Shown here one piece after another: positions 45,086-54,128 of a stretch of DNA of 64,000 bases. The translations under genes and the position numbers were made by a program. Source of the DNA: Oryzibacter oryziterrae (GTDB lineage Bacteria; Pseudomonadota; Alphaproteobacteria; Rhizobiales; Pleomorphomonadaceae); NCBI RefSeq assembly GCF_021864535.1, contig NZ_JAKJIC010000006.1, forward strand, positions 162,865 through 226,864, given 5' to 3'. Numbering within the stretch: position 1 is the first letter of the stretch; every line of letters begins with the position of its first letter. Under the pieces are notes generated by a model. The model was not told the DNA's origin and searched no databases. It saw only the letters and a program-made list of their open reading frames with translations.

Positions 45086-45909
45086 TCACGCTGGCCGACA
45101 TCGAGCGCCTTCTCGAAGAGGACGCGGGCGGCGGTGACGTCACCACCGAGGCGCTGGGGATCGGGGCACTGCCGGGGCGCATGGAGTTCCGCGCCCGCGG
45201 AGCCATGGTTCTCGCCGGCATCGAGGTGGCGGCGCGGATGATGGCCGGACTCGACGTCCAGATTCTGGTGCGTGACGGGACCCTTTGCGCGGCGGGGCAG
45301 CCGCTGCTGACGGCGCGCGGCACGGCGGGCGAGTTGCACCGGGTGTGGAAGGCGGCGCAGACGCTTCTGGAGATCCTCTCCGGAATAGCCACGGCGACGC
45401 GGGAGCTGGTGGATGCCAGCGCTGCCGTCAATCCCGATGTACGCATTGCAACGACACGCAAGACGGTGCCGGGCGTGCGGCGATTGTCGCAGCTGGCGGT
45501 GAAGGCGGGCGGCGGCATCCTGCATCGGCAGGGTCTGGGCGAGACGGTGCTGGTGTTCGATCAACACCGGGTCTTTCTCGACGGCTGGGACTTCAGGGCG
45601 ATTCACGCGCAGCTGCGGGCACAGCAGCCGGAGAAGGCGCTGGGCATCGAGGTGGCAAGTGTCGAAGACGCGCTTGAGGCGGCGGCTGCCGGTTTTGACG
45701 TGATCCAGCTGGAGAAGTTCAGCCCTGCGGATGTGGCGGCTTTGGCGGGCAAGATCGGGGTGACCAAGCGGCCCCTGCTGGCGGCGGCCGGCGGCCTGTC
45801 GCCCGAGACTGTCGGTGCCTATATCGCTGCGGGTGCCGGGCTGATCGTTACCTCCTGGCCCTATACGGCGCGGCCGCGCGACGTGGCGGTGACCTTGCAT
45901 AGGGGCTAA
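45082..45909 (+). CDS. modD: ModD protein (nicotinate-nucleotide pyrophosphorylase-like)
   Basis: 275 residues. The quinolinate phosphoribosyltransferase fold is clear: EEDAGGGDVTTEALG at the N-terminus, ATTRKTVPGVR with HRQGLGETVLVFDQH in the middle and IEVASVEDAL with IQLEKFSP in the C-terminal barrel. The coupling to mop identifies ModD rather than NadC. ModD is conserved in molybdenum loci of diazotrophs, but its reaction is not established. The modABC transporter genes are absent from this window. Confidence 0.9.
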   Translation: MITLADIERLLEEDAGGGDVTTEALGIGALPGRMEFRARGAMVLAGIEVAARMMAGLDVQILVRDGTLCAAGQPLLTARGTAGELHRVWKAAQTLLEILSGIATATRELVDASAAVNPDVRIATTRKTVPGVRRLSQLAVKAGGGILHRQGLGETVLVFDQHRVFLDGWDFRAIHAQLRAQQPEKALGIEVASVEDALEAAAAGFDVIQLEKFSPADVAALAGKIGVTKRPLLAAAGGLSPETVGAYIAAGAGLIVTSWPYTARPRDVAVTLHRG

Positions 45910-46036
45910 CACTTATGACGTGCTCGTGGTGCGCAACGGGCACGGTGATTGCGCTGATGGCCTCATGTTCCCGGCCTTTCCGGACGAACGCCGCTTGCGG
46001 CGTCGGGAAGCCGACAGGAGATGAAGGAGGCCTGAC

Positions 46037-46669
46037 ATGCCCACGACATTTGCCAGCCACTATGCCTCGCTGCGCGCCGCGCAATGGCCGACGCGCACGG
46101 AGGCCGACGCCTTCGACAATCACGTTCTCGCCTCGGCGCTGGCGGCGGCGCTGACCGAGGTGGATCGCGGCGAGGGCTCGCTTGCCGATGGGCTCGGCTT
46201 GAAGCCCGGCGAGATAGGGCGGTTGCTGGACCGGCGCTTTCCAATCCTGCGGCGGGCCGCGCTGGAGCTCGAGTGGATGGCGGAGAGCCCGGCGGATGAT
46301 GAAGAACTGATGCTGCGCGAGCTGCTCATGGCCCATCGTTCGGGCCGCGAACCGCTGTCGAGCTGGCTGGCAGTGATCATCGCGCGGCGGGCGATGCGGG
46401 CCGATCATCTGTGGCAGGACCTCGGCCTTGGGAGCCGCGACGAACTCAACCGGCTGCTGAAGACGCATTTTTCCGTGCTGCATGCCGGCAACACGAGGAA
46501 CATGCGCTGGAAGAAGTATTTCTATCGCGTGCTCTGCGAGGAGGAGGGCTTCTCGCTCTGCACCGCGCCGTCCTGCAGCGTCTGCACGGATTTCCAATCC
46601 TGCTTCGGCGAGGAAGACGGCATGAGCCGCATGGCGGAGCTGCGCCGGCAGTTGACCGTGGCGGCGTGA
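46037..46669 (+). CDS. nifQ: Molybdenum-delivery protein NifQ
   Basis: 210 residues, with AAGGAGG 7 bases upstream. The C-terminal motif C175-x4-C180-x2-C183-x5-C189 is the NifQ signature that binds an Fe-S/Mo-Fe-S cluster. The preceding region (LLMAHRSGREPLSSWLAVIIARRAM, HLWQDLGLGSRDELNRLL) agrees with the family. NifQ donates molybdenum to NifEN/NifH for FeMo-co. Its location just after mop-modD makes a molybdenum-handling block. No own sigma-54 promoter was found. Confidence 0.94.
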   Translation: MPTTFASHYASLRAAQWPTRTEADAFDNHVLASALAAALTEVDRGEGSLADGLGLKPGEIGRLLDRRFPILRRAALELEWMAESPADDEELMLRELLMAHRSGREPLSSWLAVIIARRAMRADHLWQDLGLGSRDELNRLLKTHFSVLHAGNTRNMRWKKYFYRVLCEEEGFSLCTAPSCSVCTDFQSCFGEEDGMSRMAELRRQLTVAA

Positions 46670-46715
46670 AGCCCGCCCGCCGGGGGGAATCGCGACATGT
46701 CGGATTCCCCACCTT

Positions 46716-46731
46716 TGTCGGCTTCCGGACA
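46716..46731. promoter_or_regulatory. NifA upstream activator site for the iscA-nifUSV operon
   Basis: TGT-CGGCTTCCGG-ACA, perfect TGT-N10-ACA, 47 bases before the -24 element. Confidence 0.85.
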
Positions 46732-46777
46732 AGGGCTGATTTCAAGAATATAGTAGCAATATCAAATAATTACATGT

Positions 46778-46793
46778 TGGCACGGCCTATGCA
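46778..46793 (+). promoter_or_regulatory. Sigma-54 promoter of the iscA-nifUSV-cysE-nifW operon
   Basis: TGGCACG-GCCT-ATGCA, with GG and GC 10 bases apart, 41 bases before the ATG at 46834. The flanking sequence is AT-rich. Confidence 0.92.
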
Positions 46794-46833
46794 AAACCCC
46801 TCATCAGACACTCGCATCAGAGGGGTTCAGACC

Positions 46834-47154
46834 ATGATCCAGTTGACCGACACTGCCGTGACCGCCGTCAAGACCGCCATGTCCCGCGCCGCCAATCCGG
46901 CGGAAGGCCTGCGCATCATGGTGCAGGCGGGGGGATGCGCCGGCCTCAAATACATGATGGGCCTCGAATCGGCGGTGCGCGACGGCGACATCGTCATCGA
47001 TCAGGACGGCGTGAAGCTGTTCGTCGATTCCGACAGCCAGGCGCATGTGGCCGGCATGACGGTGGATTTCATCACCGGGCTCGAAAGCTCCGGCTTCATC
47101 TTCAACAACCCCAACGCCCAGTCGAAGTGTTCCTGCGGCAAATCCTTCAGCTAA
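46834..47154 (+). CDS. HesB/IscA-family iron-sulfur assembly protein (nif type)
   Basis: 106 residues from ATG 46834; a much longer frame beginning at 46411 overlaps nifQ and is not real. Cysteines C35, C99 and C101 (AGGCAGLKY and SKCSCGKSF) are the A-type carrier ligands. It is the first gene of the NifA-driven nifUSV operon and probably acts as the nif-specific carrier (NifIscA) that supplies clusters to nitrogenase proteins. A palindromic element starts directly after its stop. Confidence 0.93.
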   Translation: MIQLTDTAVTAVKTAMSRAANPAEGLRIMVQAGGCAGLKYMMGLESAVRDGDIVIDQDGVKLFVDSDSQAHVAGMTVDFITGLESSGFIFNNPNAQSKCSCGKSFS

Positions 47155-47233
47155 GCGACTGACCAGAAATTCTACTGGCGTGGACATCTGGCTTCGGCTT
47201 CTGCCTCACGCCAGCGAATTTCAGCTCAGTCGC
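47155..47233 (+). repeat. Palindromic element after the iscA-like gene (CTGGCTTCG core)
   Basis: Outer arms GCGACTGA and TCAGTCGC, then GAAATTC/GAATTTC and CTGGCGTG/CACGCCAG, around CATCTGGCTTCGGCTTCTGC. The core matches the element after nifX, but the outermost bases differ and still pair with each other. Confidence 0.75.
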
Positions 47234-47283
47234 GGCGTCGTGCTGCAAGCGCATTTCAATCTTTACGGACGGAGACCGAGGCG

Positions 47284-48291
47284 ATGTGGGATTATACCGA
47301 CAAGGTGAAAGAGTATTTCTTCGATCCCAAGAATGCCGGCGTGCTGGAAGAAGCCAATGCCGTTGGCGAAGTGGGGGCGATTTCCTGCGGCGATGCGCTG
47401 AAGCTGATGCTGGCCGTCGATCCCGAGACCGAGGTGATCACGGCGGCCAAGTTCCAGACCTTCGGCTGCGGTTCGGCCATTGCCTCGTCGTCGGCGCTGA
47501 CCGAGATCATCATCGGCAAGACGCTGGAAGACGCGCTCAAGATCAGCAACCAGGATATCGCCGATTTCCTTGGTGGGTTGCCGCCGGAGAAGATGCATTG
47601 CTCCGTCATGGGCTATGAGGCGCTGCAGGCGGCTGTCGCCAACTATCGCGGCGAGGAATGGCAGGACGATCACGAGGAAGGCGAGCTGGTCTGCAAGTGC
47701 TTCGGCGTCGACGCCGGCATGATCGAGCGGGCGGTGCGCGCCAACAAGCTGACGACGCCCGAGCAGGTGACCTTCTACACCAAGGCCGGTGGCGGCTGTC
47801 TCACCTGTTTCGACAAGCTGGAAGAGGTGCTCGCCAGCACCAATGCGGCGATGGTGACCGAGGGGCTGATCATGGCCGAAGAGGCCTATCGCCTCGGTTC
47901 GGTGGATCCGCGCCAGCTCAAGACCAAGGCCAAGCCGGGAGCGGCCAAGCCCAAGACGGATATCGACCAGGTGATGGCCAAGCGGCCGCCGACCGCCTCG
48001 GCCATGCCGCCGGCTTCGGCCGTTGCCGCTGCGCCGTCGCTCGCCTCCACCGGGCGGCTGACCACGGTGCAGAAGATCCGCCTGATCGAGGAGGGGCTGG
48101 AAGAGGTGCGGCCCTTTCTCAAGAAGGATGGCGGCGACTGCGAGCTGATCGATGTGGACGGCTCCAACGTCTACGTGAAGCTCTCCGGCGCCTGTACCGG
48201 CTGCCAGATGGCCTCCGTCACCATCAACGGCGTGCAGGAACGCCTGATCGCCAAGCTCGGCATGCCCCTGCGCATCGTCCCCGTGTCGTGA
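47284..48291 (+). CDS. nifU: Iron-sulfur cluster scaffold NifU
   Basis: 335 residues with the full three-domain NifU architecture. The N-terminal IscU-like domain has C35, C62 and C106; the central 2Fe-2S domain has C137, C139, C172 and C175; after an alanine/proline linker the Nfu domain has C304-x2-C307. NifU builds clusters from sulfur supplied by NifS for NifH, NifB and NifDK. Slightly longer than the Azotobacter protein (~310), mostly in the linker. nifS follows 11 bases downstream. Confidence 0.97.
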   Translation: MWDYTDKVKEYFFDPKNAGVLEEANAVGEVGAISCGDALKLMLAVDPETEVITAAKFQTFGCGSAIASSSALTEIIIGKTLEDALKISNQDIADFLGGLPPEKMHCSVMGYEALQAAVANYRGEEWQDDHEEGELVCKCFGVDAGMIERAVRANKLTTPEQVTFYTKAGGGCLTCFDKLEEVLASTNAAMVTEGLIMAEEAYRLGSVDPRQLKTKAKPGAAKPKTDIDQVMAKRPPTASAMPPASAVAAAPSLASTGRLTTVQKIRLIEEGLEEVRPFLKKDGGDCELIDVDGSNVYVKLSGACTGCQMASVTINGVQERLIAKLGMPLRIVPVS

Positions 48292-48302
48292 GGAGGCCCC
48301 CC

Positions 48303-49505
48303 ATGAGAACCGTCTATCTCGACAACAATGCCACCACCGCCGTCGACCCGGCCGTGCTTGAGGCCATGCTGCCCTATTTCACCGAGCAGTTCGGCAATGC
48401 CTCGTCGATGCATGCCTTCGGATCGGCGGTGGGCGCGGCGATCAAGGCGGCGCGCCAGCAGGTGCAGAAGCTGCTTGGCGCGGAGTTCGATCACGAGATC
48501 GTCTTCACATCAGGCGGCACGGAGAGCGACAACATGGCGATCCTCTCGGCGCTGGAGGCGAGCCCGGAGCGGGACGAGGTAATCACCTCGGCCGTCGAGC
48601 ATCCGGCGATCCTGTCGACGCTGGCGCATCTGGAAAAGACGCGCGGCATCAAGGTGCACGTGATCCCGGTCGACAAGAAGGGCATGCTGGACATTGCCGC
48701 CTATCGCGCGGCGCTGTCGGAGCGGGTGGCGCTGGTCACCTTCATGTGGGCCAACAACGAGACGGGCACGCTGTTCCCGGTTGTGGAACTGGCGGAACTG
48801 GCCAAGGAGGTCGGCGCGCTGTTCCATACGGACGCGGTGCAGGCGGTGGGCAAGATCGCCATCGATCTCAAGTCGACGCCGATCGACATGCTGTCGCTGT
48901 CCGGCCACAAGCTGCATGGCCCCAAGGGCATTGGCGCGCTCTATGTCAAGCGCGGCGTGCGCTTCCGCTCGCAGCAGAAGGGCGGGCAGCAGGAGCGCGG
49001 CCGGCGGGCGGGCACGGAGAATACGCCGGGCATCGTCGGTCTGGGCAAGGCGGCGGAGCTCGCCATGCTGCACATGGACGACGAGGCGACGCGCGTTGCC
49101 GCCCTGCGCGACCGGCTGGAAAAGGGCATCCTGCAGCGCGTGCCCTCCTGTTTTGTTACCGGCAATCCGCATGAGCGTCTGCCGAACACGGCCAACATCG
49201 CCTTCGAATATATCGAGGGTGAGGCGATCCTGCTGATGCTGAACCGGGCCGGCATCGCGGCGTCGTCGGGCTCGGCCTGCACGTCGGGGTCGCTGGAGCC
49301 GAGCCATGTGCTCAGGGCCATGGACATCCCCTACACGGCCGCGCATGGGGCGACGCGCTTCTCCTTCTCGCGCTTCAACACCGACGCGGACGTGGATCAC
49401 GTCATCGAGGTGGTGCCGGCGATCATCGACAAGCTCAGGGCCATGTCGCCCTTCTGGGCCGGGGCAAACGAAAAGGCGAAGGATTTCAAGCCGGTTTATG
49501 CGTGA
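48303..49505 (+). CDS. nifS: Cysteine desulfurase NifS
   Basis: 400 residues from ATG 48303, with GAGGAGG upstream. PLP-dependent: Schiff-base K203 in SGHKLHGPKG; HTDAVQAVGK binds the cofactor; catalytic C326 in SSGSACTSGS forms the persulfide. It supplies sulfur to NifU. It starts with YLDNNATT, as NifS/IscS proteins do. Co-operonic with nifU and nifV; a short palindrome and an about 95-base spacer precede nifV. Confidence 0.97.
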   Translation: MRTVYLDNNATTAVDPAVLEAMLPYFTEQFGNASSMHAFGSAVGAAIKAARQQVQKLLGAEFDHEIVFTSGGTESDNMAILSALEASPERDEVITSAVEHPAILSTLAHLEKTRGIKVHVIPVDKKGMLDIAAYRAALSERVALVTFMWANNETGTLFPVVELAELAKEVGALFHTDAVQAVGKIAIDLKSTPIDMLSLSGHKLHGPKGIGALYVKRGVRFRSQQKGGQQERGRRAGTENTPGIVGLGKAAELAMLHMDDEATRVAALRDRLEKGILQRVPSCFVTGNPHERLPNTANIAFEYIEGEAILLMLNRAGIAASSGSACTSGSLEPSHVLRAMDIPYTAAHGATRFSFSRFNTDADVDHVIEVVPAIIDKLRAMSPFWAGANEKAKDFKPVYA

Positions 49506-49518
49506 AGACCGGCCTTGC

Positions 49519-49542
49519 TCCTCTCCCCTTCGTGAGGGAGAG
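49519..49542 (+). repeat. CTCTCCC-type hairpin in the nifS-nifV spacer
   Basis: CTCTCCC and GGGAGAG flank a short loop (CTTCGTGA), 14 bases after the nifS stop. Related in sequence to the elements in nifE and in the nifD-nifK spacer. No T-run, so mRNA stabilisation is more likely than termination. Confidence 0.6.
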
Positions 49543-49599
49543 CGTGGGACTCAGGGGATCTCAGCCCCGACGAGACGGTAGCGATGGAAGGGTAGTTCC

Positions 49600-50757
49600 G
49601 TGACAGCATCGGTCTTTCTCAACGACACGACCTTGCGCGATGGCGAGCAGTCGCCGGGCGTGGCGTTCACGGTTGCCGAAAAGCTGGCGATCGCCGAGGC
49701 GCTGGCGGCGGCGGGGGTGCCGGAGATCGAGGCGGGAACGCCGGCCATGGGGGCGGCGGAGCGGGATGCCATCAACGCCATCGTCGGCCTGGCGCTGCCC
49801 TTGCGGGTGATGGCCTGGTGCCGGATGACCGAGGGCGACCTGATCGCCGCGCTGGACACGGGCGTCAGCGTCGTCAACCTGTCGATCCCCATGTCCGACC
49901 TGCAACTGGCGGCCAAGCTTGGCATCGGGCGGGAGGAGGCCTTGCGGCGCATCCGACGCTTCGTGCCAATGGCGCGGGACTTCGGCTTTGAGGTGGCGAT
50001 CGGTGGCGAGGATGCCTCGCGCGCCGATCCCGACCATCTCGCACGCGTGGCCGAGGCGGCGGAGGAGACGGGAGCGTTCCGGCTGCGGCTCGCCGATACG
50101 GTGGGCGTGCTCGATCCCTTCTCGACTTATGACATGGTCGCGGCGCTGAGCCGGCGCAGCTCGATCGCTCTCGAGTTCCACGGCCATGACGATCTCGGCA
50201 TGGCGACGGCCAATACGATCGCGGCGATTCGCGCCGGGGCGCGGCATGCGTCGGTGACGGTGCTCGGCCTTGGCGAGCGGGCCGGCAATGCGGCGCTGGA
50301 AGAGGTGGCGGTGGCGCTGGTGCGGCTCGACGGTCATTCCACGGGCATCGACATGCGGGCGCTGCGACCGCTGGCCGAGACGGTGGCGGCTGCGGCGGCG
50401 CGGGCGATTCCGCCGGCCAAAGCGGTGGTGGGCGGCGACGTGTTTTCGCACGAATCGGGCATTCACGTGGCCGCGCTGCTGACGCAGGCCGAGACCTATC
50501 AGGGGCTCGATCCGGCGCTGTTCGGGCGCAGCCACAGCATTGTCGTCGGCAAGCATTCGGGCACCAAGGCGATCGCGCATGTGCTGGCGCAGCGGGGGAT
50601 TGCATTGAGGCCGGAGATCGCCGGCGCGCTGACGGAGGCCGTGCGCCTTCAGGCAACGCGCGCCAAGCGGGCGCTTACAGCAGGCGAACTTGCCCACCTG
50701 CATGCGCGCGTTGCTGCCGACAGCTGCGGCGATCCCACGCGGAGGACGGAGCCATGA
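49600..50757 (+). CDS. nifV: Homocitrate synthase NifV
   Basis: 385 residues from GTG 49600, with GGAAGGG upstream. HMGL-type TIM barrel: [17 protein letters not shown] contains the metal-binding Asp and catalytic Arg; [14 protein letters not shown] supplies two His ligands; [16 protein letters not shown] near residue 290 completes the site. NifV condenses acetyl-CoA with 2-oxoglutarate to make homocitrate, the organic ligand of FeMo-co. It overlaps cysE by 4 bases. Confidence 0.96.
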   Translation: MTASVFLNDTTLRDGEQSPGVAFTVAEKLAIAEALAAAGVPEIEAGTPAMGAAERDAINAIVGLALPLRVMAWCRMTEGDLIAALDTGVSVVNLSIPMSDLQLAAKLGIGREEALRRIRRFVPMARDFGFEVAIGGEDASRADPDHLARVAEAAEETGAFRLRLADTVGVLDPFSTYDMVAALSRRSSIALEFHGHDDLGMATANTIAAIRAGARHASVTVLGLGERAGNAALEEVAVALVRLDGHSTGIDMRALRPLAETVAAAAARAIPPAKAVVGGDVFSHESGIHVAALLTQAETYQGLDPALFGRSHSIVVGKHSGTKAIAHVLAQRGIALRPEIAGALTEAVRLQATRAKRALTAGELAHLHARVAADSCGDPTRRTEP

Positions 50758-51503
50758 GCGACGTTGCGGCCTCGGTCACCCCGGTGGTGGTGGCGCGCAA
50801 ACCCTCGCTCTGGCGGATGATCGCCGAGGATCTTCGCTGCGTGACGTCGCGCGATCCGGCGGCGCGCGGCGGCATCGAGACCTGGCTTGTTTATCCCGGC
50901 GTGCACGCCATCATCTGGCATCGGTTCGCCCATGCGCTCTGGGGTGCGGGCTGGCCTTTTGCCGCGCGGTTCCTGTCCTGGCTGGCGCGGTTCCTGACTC
51001 AAGTGGACATTCATCCGGCGGCGACCATCGGGCGGCGCTTCTTCATCGACCATGGCGCCGGCGTGGTGATCGGCGAGACGGCCGTGGTGGGCGATGATGT
51101 GACGCTCTATCACGGCGTGACGCTCGGCGGCGTGTCCTGGCGGCCCGGCAAGCGGCATCCGACGCTCGGCAATGGCGTGCTGGTGGGGGCCGGGGCGAAG
51201 ATCCTCGGACCGATTCACATTGGGGAGGGCGCCCGCGTAGGCGCCAACGCTGTGGTGATCGAGGACGTGCCGCCCGCGATGACTGTCGTGGGCATTCCCG
51301 GTCGCATCGTCCGTCCGAGTGAAACCCGGCGGCGGCTGGGTGACGGACGGATCGATCTCGACCATCACCTGATGCCCGACCCTGTCGGCGAAGCGGTGGC
51401 GGCGCTGGTCGACCGCATCGATTTCCTGGAGGTGCGCCTCGCCCATCTGCAGGCGCGCCTCAATGATCATAGCGACACCCAAACCGAGGAGACTGCCCCA
51501 TGA
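50754..51503 (+). CDS. cysE: Serine O-acetyltransferase (nif-linked CysE/NifP)
   Basis: 249 residues. After a helical N-terminal domain, the left-handed beta-helix of hexapeptide repeats begins at about residue 85 ([24 protein letters not shown], read in parts) and includes the catalytic His in LYHGVTLGG. The C-terminus has an extra helical tail. The enzyme makes O-acetylserine for cysteine synthesis; nif-linked copies (NifP) raise cysteine supply for NifS. Overlaps nifV and nifW by 4 bases each (ATGA), so all three are coupled. Confidence 0.93.
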   Translation: MSDVAASVTPVVVARKPSLWRMIAEDLRCVTSRDPAARGGIETWLVYPGVHAIIWHRFAHALWGAGWPFAARFLSWLARFLTQVDIHPAATIGRRFFIDHGAGVVIGETAVVGDDVTLYHGVTLGGVSWRPGKRHPTLGNGVLVGAGAKILGPIHIGEGARVGANAVVIEDVPPAMTVVGIPGRIVRPSETRRRLGDGRIDLDHHLMPDPVGEAVAALVDRIDFLEVRLAHLQARLNDHSDTQTEETAP

Positions 51504-51880
51504 GCTGTTCCACCGACGATCGCCCGATCGACGTCACCGACATTCTGGCCCGGCTGAAGGCATTGTCCTCGGCCGAAGACTTCTTTGCGGCGCTGAACGT
51601 CAAGTATGACCGCAAGGTGCTCGATGTCTGCCGCCTGCATGTGCTCAAGCGCATGGGCGAGTATCTGAAGACCGAGGACTTCGACGATCTGCCCGATCGG
51701 GTGATCGCGGCGCGGGCACGGGCGACGCTGCAGCGGGCCTATGACGACTTCGAGACCTCGTCGCCGCTCAAGCAGCGGGTGTTCAAGGTGCTGAAGGATC
51801 ACGATCCCGACCGTCCGGTGTCGCCGGGTGCGGCCTTCGTCTCCTTCGACGACATCCTGCAGCCGATCAAGCTCGACTGA
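51500..51880 (+). CDS. nifW: Nitrogenase-stabilising protein NifW
   Basis: 126 residues. The sequence [31 protein letters not shown] and [16 protein letters not shown] are typical of NifW, which associates with MoFe protein and protects it from oxygen damage or aids its maturation. Full length for the family. The last gene of the iscA-nifUSV operon and the right edge of the nitrogenase island. Confidence 0.94.
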   Translation: MSCSTDDRPIDVTDILARLKALSSAEDFFAALNVKYDRKVLDVCRLHVLKRMGEYLKTEDFDDLPDRVIAARARATLQRAYDDFETSSPLKQRVFKVLKDHDPDRPVSPGAAFVSFDDILQPIKLD

Positions 51881-52110
51881 TCGCGATGTGTCAGCAATTC
51901 AGGCTTGTTAAGGAAAGCGGGTCTATGATAGGAGGGCGTGAAATCAACGGGGCGATGCACATGTTCGACCGGGCTGATCTGCGACGACGAACCACCGGAC
52001 GCGGTACTCCGCGCTTCCGCCTGATGTCGTGCGCCTGATCGGACCCTGCGGCCAGTGAGTGCCGGACCCGAGCCGAGGGCGCCCAAACCCTGCTGCCCCG
52101 GTGTCCTTTC

Positions 52111-52653
52111 ATGACCGTCGTTGACCTTACCCTTGCCAAGCTTGCCCAGGACTTTGCCCTCGAGGATGTGATCTTCCGCGCGGAAGTCGCCTCCGATCAC
52201 GCGGCGATCGAACATATCCACGATGTCACCTTTGGACCGGGGCGCTATGCGCGGACGGCGTTCCGGCTGCGGGAAGGCTTTCCGACCGATGCGGCCACCA
52301 GTCTGGTGGCGGAGTTCCGGGGACAGGTGGTCGGCTCGGTGCGGCAGACGAAGATCGTGATCGGCAACAGCCCGGCCCTGCTGCTGGGGCCGCTGGCTGT
52401 GCTGCCGGAGATCAAGAGCCTCGGCCTCGGCAAGTCTCTGATGCGGCTGACCATGGACGTGGCCCGGCGCAACAATCACAGCCTGATCCTCCTGGTGGGC
52501 GATCTGCCCTATTACTGGCCGTTCGGTTTCCGGGTGGTACAGCAGGGCAAGGTGGTCATGCCCGGTCCGGTCGATCCGGCGCGGCTGCTCTGGGCGGAAC
52601 TGGTTCCGGGGATCACGGCCGATGTGGCCGGCGCGGTGCGGGCCGTGGCCTGA
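52111..52653 (+). CDS. GNAT-family N-acetyltransferase (YhbS-like)
   Basis: 180 residues. GNAT core with LLLGPLAVLPEIKSLGLGKSLMRLTMD carrying the acetyl-CoA pyrophosphate loop (x-x-G-x-G-K/A), and FGFRVVQQGKVVMPGP near the end, which is typical of the YhbS subgroup. The substrate is unknown. It stands alone after the nif island; the 230-base gap before it shows no other gene. Confidence 0.82.
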   Translation: MTVVDLTLAKLAQDFALEDVIFRAEVASDHAAIEHIHDVTFGPGRYARTAFRLREGFPTDAATSLVAEFRGQVVGSVRQTKIVIGNSPALLLGPLAVLPEIKSLGLGKSLMRLTMDVARRNNHSLILLVGDLPYYWPFGFRVVQQGKVVMPGPVDPARLLWAELVPGITADVAGAVRAVA

Positions 52654-52706
52654 CCTCGGCCCCAGGTGGTTCATGTGACCAGTCTCAACCGCGCCTTCCG
52701 GCGGCG

Positions 52707-53999
52707 TCAGTGATCGTACCAGGGCGAGGTGGCCACCTTGCCGTAGGTGGCGAGCACGTCTCCCTGGGTCAGTTCCCGGCGTTTCAGCTCCATTTCGCTG
52801 CGGGCGATATAGTCGCGTGTGATGGGCACCACGTCGTTCCGGCGCGTGAGCTGGAACTGGTAGACCACCACGTCCAGGAAGCGAAAGGCGGCCTCGGACA
52901 TGGCGAGATAGGCTTCCCACATGAGGCAGAAGCGCTCGTCATAAAGCGCCAGGGCCTTGTCGCGATTGGCGAGGAACCGCGCCCGCCAGGCGCTCAGCGT
53001 CTCGGCATAATGATGCCGCAGCACTTCCACATCGGCCACCATCAATCCCGCCCTCTCGATGGCGGGCAGCACCTCCGACAAGGAGGGCAGGTGGCCGCCG
53101 GGGAAGATGTAGCGGGTGATCCACGGGTTGGTGATGGTGGGCGACGAGGTGTGACCGATGGTGTGCAGGAGCATGACGCCGTCCTCCGCCAGGAGATCGG
53201 AGGCCTTGGAGAAGAAGGCGTCATAGTGCTTCGGACCCACGTGTTCGAACATGCCGACGGAGACGATCCGGTCGAAGGAGCCGCGAAGCTTGCGATAGTC
53301 TTCGAGTTCAAAGTGGACCTGGCCGAGCGCCTTGGCCTCGGCGCGCTTGCGGGCGACGATCAGCTGTTCGGAGGAGAGCGTGATGCCCTTGACGGCACCG
53401 GCTTCGCCGATCTCGGCAAGGTACAGCCCCATGCCGCCCCAGCCGCTGCCGATGTCGAGAACGGAAACACCCGGGCGCATCAGGAGCTTGGCGGCGATGT
53501 GCCGGCATTTGGCGCGCTGGGCTTCTTCCAGCGTGGCGTCCGGGTGATCGAAATAGGCGCAGGAATATTGGCGGTCAACGTCGAGGAACAGTTCGTAGAA
53601 GGCCGCGTTCAGGTCGTAGTGATGGGCGACGTTGCGGCGTGACCGGACGAGGCCGTTGTGGCCAACCAGCCGGTGGCGCAGGGTTCGCAGGGCGGACAGG
53701 ACGCGCCGCGTGGTGGTCTGCCGGGAATCGAGACGGTGCTGCAGAACGAGTTCGAGGAGGCCGTAGAAGTCGCCCTGATCGACGGTCAGGCGGCCATCCA
53801 TGAAGAGCTCACCCAGCTTCACTTCCGGGTCGCGGATCAGTTCATCGATGGCTTTTCCGTCGGTGAAGGCGACGTCCACCTGGGGCGACTGGCCATCGCC
53901 GACAGACCAGGATCGGCCTGAGGCCGCGTGCACGACCAGCGTGCCACGGGTGACGAGACGTTCGAGAAAGGACTTTAGGGCGCGTTCCGTCCAGTTCAT
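52707..53999 (-). CDS. Cyclopropane-fatty-acyl-phospholipid synthase family SAM methyltransferase
   Basis: 430 residues from ATG 53999, with GGGAG 6 bases upstream. SAM-binding motif VLDIGSGWGGMGLYLAE near residue 210; the segments VRSRRNVAHHYDLNAAFYELFLD and SCAYFDHPDATLEEAQ before it, and FPGGHLPSLSEV after it, mark the CFA synthase family. It methylenates unsaturated acyl chains of membrane phospholipids, usually in stationary phase or under acid stress. N-terminal CFA domain and C-terminal catalytic domain are both complete. Confidence 0.9.
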   Translation of the reverse strand: MNWTERALKSFLERLVTRGTLVVHAASGRSWSVGDGQSPQVDVAFTDGKAIDELIRDPEVKLGELFMDGRLTVDQGDFYGLLELVLQHRLDSRQTTTRRVLSALRTLRHRLVGHNGLVRSRRNVAHHYDLNAAFYELFLDVDRQYSCAYFDHPDATLEEAQRAKCRHIAAKLLMRPGVSVLDIGSGWGGMGLYLAEIGEAGAVKGITLSSEQLIVARKRAEAKALGQVHFELEDYRKLRGSFDRIVSVGMFEHVGPKHYDAFFSKASDLLAEDGVMLLHTIGHTSSPTITNPWITRYIFPGGHLPSLSEVLPAIERAGLMVADVEVLRHHYAETLSAWRARFLANRDKALALYDERFCLMWEAYLAMSEAAFRFLDVVVYQFQLTRRNDVVPITRDYIARSEMELKRRELTQGDVLATYGKVATSPWYDH

Positions 54000-54128
54000 G
54001 TTGGACTCCCATGAATGGTTACATGGAATGGAACGCAAGTGTCCGACTGAATTTCCCCGAGGGCGAATCAAAAACAGTTGATTGCCTTTGATGAAGATAT
54101 TTGCGTGCCTGCTGCGGAGACTTGGCGG

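Noticed and set aside
46411..47154. 247-codon frame ending with the IscA-like protein
   Set aside because: The N-terminal part overlaps nifQ in another frame and crosses the sigma-54 promoter; the gene starts at ATG 46834.
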